Positions 57,735 through 64,000 of a DNA stretch of 64,000 nucleotides are shown here, in pieces. Position 1 is the stretch's first letter. Each line of letters begins with the position of its first letter. Position numbers and translations under genes: made by a program. The notes under the pieces were generated by a model, which searched no databases, had not been told where the DNA came from, and saw only the letters and a list, made by a program, of their open reading frames with translations. The DNA comes from Triticum aestivum (taxonomy: Eukaryota > Streptophyta > Magnoliopsida > Poales > Poaceae). The stretch is taken from assembly GCF_018294505.1 (NCBI RefSeq), contig NC_057802.1, positions 308,839,193-308,903,192 of the forward strand, written 5' to 3'.

Positions 57735-58032
57735 CTCCCTCTTCCATTTATATAGGGCCTATGTGGAGGACAGAGATGTGAAAAAGTAAGGGGAGTGAGC
57801 TCTCATGCACGAACCTAGCTATATACACATTCCTAGTTAAATACAATAAATATGAAGAAAGAGATAGAGAGGAGATGGAAAAAAGTAATAATACAATAGC
57901 CAATCTTTTTTGCGGGAAATAGCCAACCTTATAGCCCACACTACTGTATGAGTGCATATAGATGATGGCTATAGATGACATGGCAGTTCCTTATAGCCAT
58001 CGGTTGGCTATATTATTAACCATGCTCTAATG
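57735..58032 (-). mobile_element. Tourist/Harbinger-like MITE remnant
   Basis: The minus strand reads TTAGAGCATGGTTAATAATA, then GCCAACCGATGGCTATAAGG and repeated short GGCTATA motifs, a common grass MITE layout with TTA-type ends. The left end (near 57735) is poorly conserved. Confidence 0.45.
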
Positions 58033-58059
58033 CGTGTTTCAAAACCTCCTTTGGCTATT

Positions 58060-58236
58060 GACAAGATTAATAGTACATAAGATGTATAATGTGAAAATTA
58101 TATCATTGGAAGCTCCTTTCACATACGAATTTGACCGTATGCTTTGTGTAAGTTGCATGTCATATATTATTACTCTAACATTTGGTCAAAGTTAGCCTCG
58201 AAAAACGCATTAGGTCGTGTAGATGGAAGGAGGGAG
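58060..58236 (+). mobile_element. Stowaway MITE remnant, right end
   Basis: Ends ATGGAAGGAGGGAGTA at 58236, preceded by TTTGGTCAAAGTTAGCCTCG. This is the classical right half of Stowaway elements. The left TIR is degraded. Confidence 0.5.
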
Positions 58237-58378
58237 TAGTAGTGGAAGTGGATCCTCTATGTAGGTATCCCTGCCTTACCCTCCCTTTCGGTCACTTACT
58301 GGCGGAGCCCATGCTTGCTAGGCCCCGCATGTCAGTTACTCAATGGGTTCGGCCACGTCAGGGGATCCTCATCCGTAG

Positions 58379-58428
58379 TATACTCCCTTTGTTTTTATTT
58401 ACTCCGCATAAAACGGAGGGAGTGGTAG
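58379..58428. mobile_element. Miniature Stowaway-like inverted repeat
   Basis: TACTCCCTTTGTTTTTATTT and AAAACGGAGGGAGTGGTA are inverted within 50 bp. It is probably a Stowaway element with the centre deleted. Confidence 0.5.
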
Positions 58429-58469
58429 TATAAATGACGCGGGCGGGGAGGGGGAGGGACGTCGGTTTG

Positions 58470-58590
58470 CTCTCAACTGCGGTCCCACAAGCGAGCGAAA
58501 ACGCAAGACGAAGCGTGTTCCATTCGGTGAGCGATGTGGAGGGTCCAGCGTGCCGGGGTGCAACGCGAACGCGACAAGAGCGATGTATAG
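58470..58590 (+). repeat. Member of a three-copy GC-rich upstream motif
   Basis: Text such as GGTCCCACAAGCGAGCGAAA, CGTGTTCCATTCGGTGAGCG and GGGGTGCAACGCGAACGCGA aligns in order with 55170-55280 (GCATTCCGTTTGCGTGAGCC, GGGGTGCAATGCGACCGCGA) and with 59875-60000. Here it lies about 140 bp upstream of the repeat-protein ORF. Confidence 0.55.
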
Positions 58591-58729
58591 TCAAAACCGA
58601 TTGACCGGTCATCACCCGAACCACTATTCACACCAGAACCTTCACTGCTCGGCCTACGCCAGCCACTGCCCCAAAACCACACCTCCTCTCCAGCCCATTC
58701 CCCCACCTTTCAATCCCCTAGCCCGCATC

Positions 58730-59587
58730 ATGTGTCCCCTAGTCCGCCGGAAAGCCATGGTGCGCTGCAAGATCACGTACTACAAGATGCTGACGCCGGA
58801 GCGCCGCGCAGAAATCGCGGCGGCGGTCGGCGCCACAGACCTCCGTTCCCAAGCTCGCTTTGCGGCGGGCCAATCCCCGAGTTCTCTGGAGCCAAGCTAC
58901 GAGGAGGAGGAAGCCGACCCAATGTTCATGGCGGAGGTCGTGGCGCAGAAGGCCCCCGATGGGTATGAGATGATGGACGTCGACTTTGTGTCGGCGTCCG
59001 GGTCCCCCATGGTGCAGGCGGACCACCGGTTCAACCTGGCGATACTAAAGGAGGACCGGGAGGCAGAGGCTCAACTCAACATGGAGCGCGCGCATGCCAC
59101 TGCCATCGAGGCTCTCCTGCAGGCGGAACCGGATGTCGTGGATGTGAACCGGGCGGCGGAGGCTCAACTTGAGGCGCAGCGCGCGAATGCCGCTGCCATC
59201 GAGACCCTCCTGCAGGAGGAACCGGACATCCTCGACTTGACCCGGGCAGCGGAGACTCAACTCGACGCGAAGCGCGTGGATGCCGCTGCAATCAAGGCCC
59301 TCCTGCAGGCGGAACTGGACGTCCTGGACTTGAATCGGGCGACGGAGGCTCAACTCAACGCGGAGCGCGCGAATGCTGCTGCCATCGAGGCCCTCCTGCA
59401 GGCGGAACCTGACGTCCTTGACTTGAACCGGGTGGTGCTCTCGCCATTGCAGAGCACCCGCACGCTCCGTGTGAACGAGTAGCTGGAGGCCGAGGACAAC
59501 CACAGTGCGGAGACACACGTCGGCAACTATGGCTGGTTCACGCCGGCAGCTAAAGATGATGAGGCCGTCTCGTTTCGCGAGCAGTGA
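58730..59587 (+). CDS. Protein with four 31-residue tandem repeats, interrupted by a TAG
   Basis: ATG at 58730 (MCPLVRRKAMVRC); the frame upstream to 58550 is open, and the second ATG at 58757 is also possible. The N-terminal part (residues 10-110) has TPERRAEIAAAVGATDL and an acidic segment. Residues 112-235 form four repeats of exactly 31 residues (93 bp, 59063-59434) with AAAIE.LLQ.EPD and DL.RA motifs, predicted helical. A TAG stands at codon 251 (59480-59482). The same frame stays open beyond it for 34 codons with HVGNYGWFTPAAKDDEAV, ending in TGA at 59585-59587, so the stop may be a recent nonsense change. Codon third positions are GC-rich as in grass genes. Family not recognised; function unknown. 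Confidence 0.55.
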
Positions 59588-59869
59588 TAGTTTTTCTTTA
59601 TGTTGTTGTTTTTAGGGATCTTTGACTGTGTAAAAATATATATTGTTATGCAAGTCGCCTGACTTTCATCATTTGGGTCAGTCTACCATTTCAGGCGGTT
59701 GGATGAATATCCTATGTATCCTAACCCTTCTTCCTCACCTCTTCTTCTTCCCCAACAGACCATCACACGGGCCGTACGGATCCTCCCCAACATGCGGTTG
59801 GATAAACATACTATATGAACGAAAATTATGTGTCAGCGGTAGGATGGCTGAGTTTCTTTTGTTCACATG

Positions 59870-60020
59870 CGGTAGCACGTGTCAGTGAGGGTGCGTTCCC
59901 TTGGTTGGGTTTGCGGTGTGCAGGAGCGACTGTGTGAGGGTACGGTGCGACCGCAGCGTGCAGGAGCTACCTTGTGAGGGTACGGTCCGACCGCGACAAC
60001 CGTGCGCAAGTGTACCTCCT
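59870..60020 (+). repeat. Third copy of the GC-rich motif, with internal 40-bp duplication
   Basis: CACGTGTCAGTGAGGGTGCG through GGTACGGTCCGACCGCGACA. Inside, GTGCAGGAGCGACTGTGTGAGGG and GTGCAGGAGCTACCTTGTGAGGG start a tandem duplication of about 40 bp (59918-59997). Confidence 0.6.
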
Positions 60021-60660
60021 TTTCATTTTGAAAACTTTAGGCAAGCTTGGCAAAAATGTGTGGCGAAGTATGGAAATGCAAGGCCTAGACCCAAACAGGA
60101 TAAGTACATATGTACTTGGAGTACTAGTGTTAATAAAGAAAGGCGGGGTTTTCCTTCGCGGGATTAATTGATACAAATCCTCATTTGACGTGCCAATTAA
60201 TGCGTATTTTTTTCTCCAAAGCCCAAAGAGCTAACCATCTCACTCCTCATCGCTTGATTAATGCAGCGCCATGCAAACCAACCTTCTCACTTCCGCATGC
60301 ATGCAAGGGTATATTAATGTCCTTGGTTGCTAGTACGAGGCAAACCCCATCAATTTTGCCTCGATTAGTGTTAGTGGCCTTTTGCAAATTGTAATTTTGA
60401 TATACTGGCCTTGTGTACAAAAACAATGGAGGTAGTAATTATTTGACTTCCTTCCCCATTCTGGTGACGTCGACGATATCTCGAACATTGTGGTTTGGTG
60501 AAGTGCGTTTGACGGAAAACACCATTGAGGGAGACCACGGTAAGTCATTCGCAAGTGCCGCCTGCAAGCCCAGACAACTACCTTATTTGCATCCAGGAAG
60601 TCCGTTGAATCAAAGGACCTGTAAATGTACTAGTACTACTAGTACACAATAGCGTCGTCC
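60020..60660. other. Intergenic stretch, no gene recognised
   Basis: Short frames only. AT-rich text with GTACTAGTACTACTAGTACAC near 60628-60648 (short palindromic repeats). Nothing with a domain-like pattern. Confidence 0.4.
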
Positions 60661-60675
60661 GTCCAGCTTAGTGCG

Positions 60676-60765
60676 GTGAGGTGGTTTCTCGAAGAAGATG
60701 ATGGAGAAGCGAAGTCAGCAAAGAGTGAAATGATGGTTACTTCGTCCGTGCTTTGTGATTTGACA
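60676..60765 (+). pseudogene. Duplicated gene 3' end, copy 1
   Basis: In the frame ending TGA at about 60733 it reads KKMMEKRSQQRVK, then GATGGTTACTTCGTCC. It matches copy 2 at 61238-61330. It is a short C-terminal coding piece plus 3' flank of an unidentified gene. Confidence 0.4.
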
Positions 60766-61149
60766 CCTCAATGCTTTTTGATTTGTGATAGAAGGGATAG
60801 GGGAGTAGACTCTATGCTCTATACTGTACATGCGTCCAAGCACGGGAGCAAGAGGAGAGACGTTGCATTTTTCTATTCCTTCAATCAATCAATCAGGGAG
60901 CTTCGGTTCCATCTTTTTGGCTTTGGCAGCACCGTCCACAATGGTTCCCATCGATGCCAAAAGCTATTTTCACATTTGGCTACACATTGTGGAGGCCCTT
61001 AAACGTACCACTTGGTTTTGCTCCTGTGTGCTATCTATACAAATCTCAATTATATTGATCTAAAAAATTATAGAATCAAGATTAGTAAAAGGAGGTGATT
61101 TTGCCGCGCAGATGGCGGGGGAGGTTTCTTATTTTTAGAGGACGTTGGC

Positions 61150-61386
61150 CTGGCGGTTTGCTAACATGCAGTACCATGTGTCAGTGCTTTACCAAGCCGA
61201 TCCGCGTCCCACATGAGGCAGAACAACGGCAGAAGCAACACGTGGTTAACTTGAAGAAGATGAGGGAGAAGCGGATTCGGCAACGAGTGAAATGATGGTT
61301 GCTTCGTCCCTCCAACTTCTTTTTTTAGCATTATTACTTCGTCCCTCCAACTTAACTGCTGGAAAGGTGCAGCTTTGTGTTTGACA
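61150..61386 (+). pseudogene. Duplicated gene 3' end, copy 2
   Basis: The frame reads KPIRVPHEAEQRQKQHV and KKMREKRIRQRVK, then a TGA (61291-61293). It is followed by GATGGTTGCTTCGTCCCTCC as in copy 1. It is cut by the Copia LTR at 61387. The gene of origin is unknown. Confidence 0.4.
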
Positions 61387-62539
61387 TGTTGGAGATTGTT
61401 GCAGAAATTAAAAAATTTCTACGCATCACCAAGAACAATCTATGGAGTCTTCTAGCAACGAGAGGGAAAAGAGTGCATCTACATACCCTTGTAGATCGCG
61501 AGCGGAAGCGTTCAAGTGAACGGGGTTGATGGAGTCGTACTCGTCGTGATCCAAATCACCGATGACCGAGCGCCGAACGGACGGCACCTCCGCGTTCAAC
61601 ACACGTACGGTTGGGGAAGACGTCTCCTCCTTCTTGATCCAGCAAGGGGGAGGGAGAGGTTAATGGAGATCCAGCAGCACAACGGCGTGGTGGTGGAAGC
61701 AGTGGGGATCTCGGCAGGGCTTCGCCAAGCTCAGCGAGAAGGAGAGGTATCACGGGAGGGAGAGGGAGGCGGCAGGGGCTTGGGTGCGGCTGCGTTCCAT
61801 GATGATCTCATCGGATGAACCACGATGTCGAGGATTCAATCAATCCCGTATACAATTCCCTTTGTCAATCGGTACGTTACTTGCCCGAGATTCGATCGTC
61901 GGTATCCCAATACCTTGTTCAATCTCGTTACCGGCAAGTCACTTTACTCGTACCGTAATGCATGATCCCGTGACCAAACACTTGGTCACATTGAGCTCAT
62001 TATGATGATGCATTACCGAGTGGGCCCAGAGATACCTATCCATCATACGGAGTGACAAATCCCAGTCTCGATTCGTGCCAACCCAACAGACACTTTCGGA
62101 GATACCCGTAGTGTACCTTTATAGCCACCCAGTTACGTTGTGACGTTTGGCACACCCAAAGCACTCCTATGGTATCCGGGAGTTGCACAATCTCATGGTC
62201 TAAGGAAATGGTACTTGACATTTGGAAAAGCTCGAGCAAACGAACTACACGATCTTGTGCTATGCTTAGGATTGGGTCTGGTCCATCACATCATTCTCCT
62301 AATGATGTGATCCCGTTATCAATGACATCCAATGTCCATAGTCAGGAAACCATGACTATCTGTTGATCAACGAGCTAGTCAACTAGAGGCTCACTAGGGA
62401 CATGTTGTGGTCTATGTATTCACACATGTATTACGATTTCCGGATAACACAATTATAGCATGAACAATAGACAATTATCATGAACAAGGAACTATAATAA
62501 TAACCATTTTATTATTGCCTCTAGGGCATATTTCAAACA
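61387..62539 (-). repeat. 3' LTR of the right-hand Copia element
   Basis: 1153 bp; the plus strand begins TGTTGGAGATTGTTGCAGAA and ends GGCATATTTCAAACA. Typical Triticeae Copia LTR text lies between (CCGAGATTCGATCGTCGGTA). The outer flank is TGACA (61382-61386). The other LTR is outside the window. Confidence 0.85.
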
Positions 62540-62556
62540 GTCTCCCACTTGCACTA
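62540..62556 (-). promoter_or_regulatory. Polypurine tract of the right-hand Copia
   Basis: Minus-strand GTGCAAGTGGGAGAC directly precedes the LTR start TGTTTGAAATATGCC. It is the usual plus-strand primer in Copia elements. Confidence 0.8.
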
Positions 62557-62571
62557 GAGTCAATAATCTTG

Positions 62572-63696
62572 TTACATTGTGATGAATCGAACACCCATAG
62601 AGTTCTGGTGTTGATCATGTTTTGCTCTAGGGAGAGGTTTAGTCAACGGATCTGCTACATTCAGGTCCGTATGTACTTTACAAATATCTATGTCTCCATT
62701 TTGAACATTTTCACGGATGGAGTTGAAGCGACGCTTGATATGCCTGGTCTTCCTGTGAAACCTGGGCTCCTTGCCAAGGGCAATAGCTCCAGTGTTGTCA
62801 CAGAAGAGAGTCATCGGGCCCGACGCATTGGGAATAACTCCTAGGTCGGTAATGAACTCCTTCACCCAGATTGCTTCTTGTGCTGCCTCTGAGGCCGCCA
62901 TGTATTCCGCTTCACATGTAGATCCCGCCACAACACTTTGCTTGCAATTGCACCAGCTTACTGCCCCACCATTCAAAATATACACGTATCCGGTTTGTGA
63001 CTTAGAGTCATCCAGATCTGTGTCAAAGCTAGCATCGACGTAACCCTTTACGACGAGCTCTTCGTCACCTCCATAAACGAGAAACATATCCTTAGTCCTC
63101 TTCAGGTACTTCAGGATATTCTTGACCGATGTCCATTGTTCCATGCCGGGATTACTTTGGTACCTTCCTACCAAACTTACGGCAAGGTTTACATCAGGTC
63201 TGGTACACAGCATGGAATACATAATAGACCCTATGGCCGAGGCATAGGGGACGACACTCATCTTTTCTCTATCTTCTGCCGTGGTCGGGCATTGAGTCGT
63301 GCTCAATTGCACACCTTGCAATACAGGCAAGAACCTCTTCTTGGACTGATCCATATTGAACTTCTTCAATATCTTGTCAAGGTACGTACTTTGTGAAAGA
63401 CCAATGAGGCGTCTTGATCTATCTCTATAGATCTTGATGCCTGATATATAAGCAGCTTCTCCAAGGTCCTTCATTGAAAAACACTTGTTCAAGTAGGCCT
63501 TTATGCTTCCCAAGAATTCTATATCATTTCCCATCAACAGTATGTCATCCACATATAATATGAGAAATGCTACAGAGCTCCCACTCACTTTCTTGTAAAC
63601 ACAGGCTTCTCCATAAGTCTGTGTAAACCCAAACGCTTTGATCATCTCATCAAATCGAATGTTCCAACTCTGAGATGTTTGCACCAGCCCATAGAT
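62572..63696 (-). CDS. Copia reverse transcriptase/RNase H, intact 3' part, cut by CACTA
   Basis: An open frame of about 370 codons without breaks. RT palm: FLILYVDDILLMGNDIEFLG with the intact catalytic YVDD (about 63555-63540). RT thumb/connection: KFNMDQSKKRFLPV and YASAIGSIMYSMLCTRPDV. RNase H: GYVDASFDTDLDDSKSQTGY, STCEAEYMAASEAAQEAIW, FCDNTGAIALGKEP and HTDLNVADPLTKPLP, with acidic residues in place. The N-terminal part of RT, integrase and gag are removed from view because a CACTA element starts at 63697, in the segment GLVQTSQSWNIRFDEM. This is the best preserved transposon protein segment in the window. Confidence 0.9.
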   Translation of the reverse strand: MYGLVQTSQSWNIRFDEMIKAFGFTQTYGEACVYKKVSGSSVAFLILYVDDILLMGNDIEFLGSIKAYLNKCFSMKDLGEAAYISGIKIYRDRSRRLIGLSQSTYLDKILKKFNMDQSKKRFLPVLQGVQLSTTQCPTTAEDREKMSVVPYASAIGSIMYSMLCTRPDVNLAVSLVGRYQSNPGMEQWTSVKNILKYLKRTKDMFLVYGGDEELVVKGYVDASFDTDLDDSKSQTGYVYILNGGAVSWCNCKQSVVAGSTCEAEYMAASEAAQEAIWVKEFITDLGVIPNASGPMTLFCDNTGAIALGKEPRFHRKTRHIKRRFNSIRENVQNGDIDICKVHTDLNVADPLTKPLPRAKHDQHQNSMGVRFITM

Positions 63697-64000
63697 CACT
63701 ACTGGAATCAGCTAATTTGCCATCTGCCAGCTCTTTGCCGTCTGCTAGCTGACGGCAAAGAAGCTCTTTGCCATCAGCTACCAAAAAGCGGACGGCAAAG
63801 AAATGGCAGACGGCAAAGAAGCTCTTTGCCATCAGCCAGCTCTTTGCCGTCCGCTGGCGGACGGCAAAGAGGGAGGTGGCCCCCACCCCCCGCCCGTTTG
63901 AAAAAAACTTAACGCCCCACCTCTTTGCCGTCCGCCAGCGGACGGCAAAGAGGCAAAAAGGCGGACGGCAAAGAGCCGATTACCTAACGGCCCGTACCCT
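63697..64000 (+). mobile_element. CACTA transposon, left end, runs off window
   Basis: Starts CACTACTGGAATCAGC inside the Copia RT frame. It is followed by at least nine inverted and direct copies of CTCTTTGCCGTC/GACGGCAAAGAG, the subterminal transposase-binding repeats of a Triticeae CACTA family. No coding part is inside the window. Confidence 0.85.

Noticed and set aside
58550..58729. Upstream start for the repeat-protein gene
   Set aside because: The first 60 codons are rich in His/Asn/Pro without the gene's GC3 bias and overlap the repeated upstream motif; the ATG at 58730 fits better.

Overview
The window is repeat-dominated intergenic DNA of a large-genome grass, almost certainly a Triticeae species (Triticum, Aegilops or a close relative). 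The evidence is a WIS/Angela/BARE-type Copia element with about 1.7 kb LTRs, several Gypsy elements, CACTA transposons, Stowaway- and Tourist-like MITEs, and insertions nested three deep. There is no bacterial-style gene organisation. Only one stretch (about 55.1-61.4 kb) looks like low-copy, gene-like sequence. Two runs of N (49263-49740 and 54730-55119) are assembly gaps.

Layout. 1-2294: 5' end of a Gypsy element on the minus strand (decayed gag plus LTR). 2295-6862: remnants of further minus-strand LTR elements, including a Copia gag fragment. 6863-16648: a Gypsy-like LTR split by a complete but decayed WIS/Angela-type Copia element (7773-16277, target duplication ACTTG). 16649-19536: another LTR remnant and a Copia gag split by a solo LTR (17785-19476, target duplication CTTCC). 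19537 to at least 35905: a large CACTA transposon with subterminal repeat arrays, a GRF zinc-finger-like gene and a minus-strand TNP2-type transposase. Nested in the CACTA are Gypsy-1 (22286-29027) and Gypsy-2 (35906-54508, target duplication GTGGG). Gypsy-2 is itself interrupted by a 4.5 kb TGTAAC-ended element (45951-50492, target duplication GGCCA). 55120-61386: mostly low-copy DNA with MITEs and an open reading frame encoding a 31-residue tandem-repeat protein. 61387-64000: a minus-strand Copia element with an intact reverse transcriptase/RNase H end, cut by a second CACTA element at 63697.

The most interesting biology is in the two Gypsy elements. Each has normal gag (and in Gypsy-2 pol) on the minus strand. 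Each also carries, on the opposite strand near the 3' LTR, a multi-exon gene with its own TATA box, pyrimidine-rich leader, GT-AG introns and a coiled-coil, acidic product. The two antisense products share an N-terminal GERV..SHFL..G motif and a C-terminal LWP..P block, so they are homologous. Gypsy-1 has lost all of pol but keeps gag, both LTRs and the antisense gene. Such antisense genes are known in Tat-lineage plant Gypsy elements (Pfam Transposase_28 type), but their function is not established.

All transposon genes here carry stops, frameshifts or truncations, apart from the 3' part of the rightmost Copia pol. Family names are given only where I recognise them; boundaries based on a TG...CA end plus a matching target duplication are the firmest calls.
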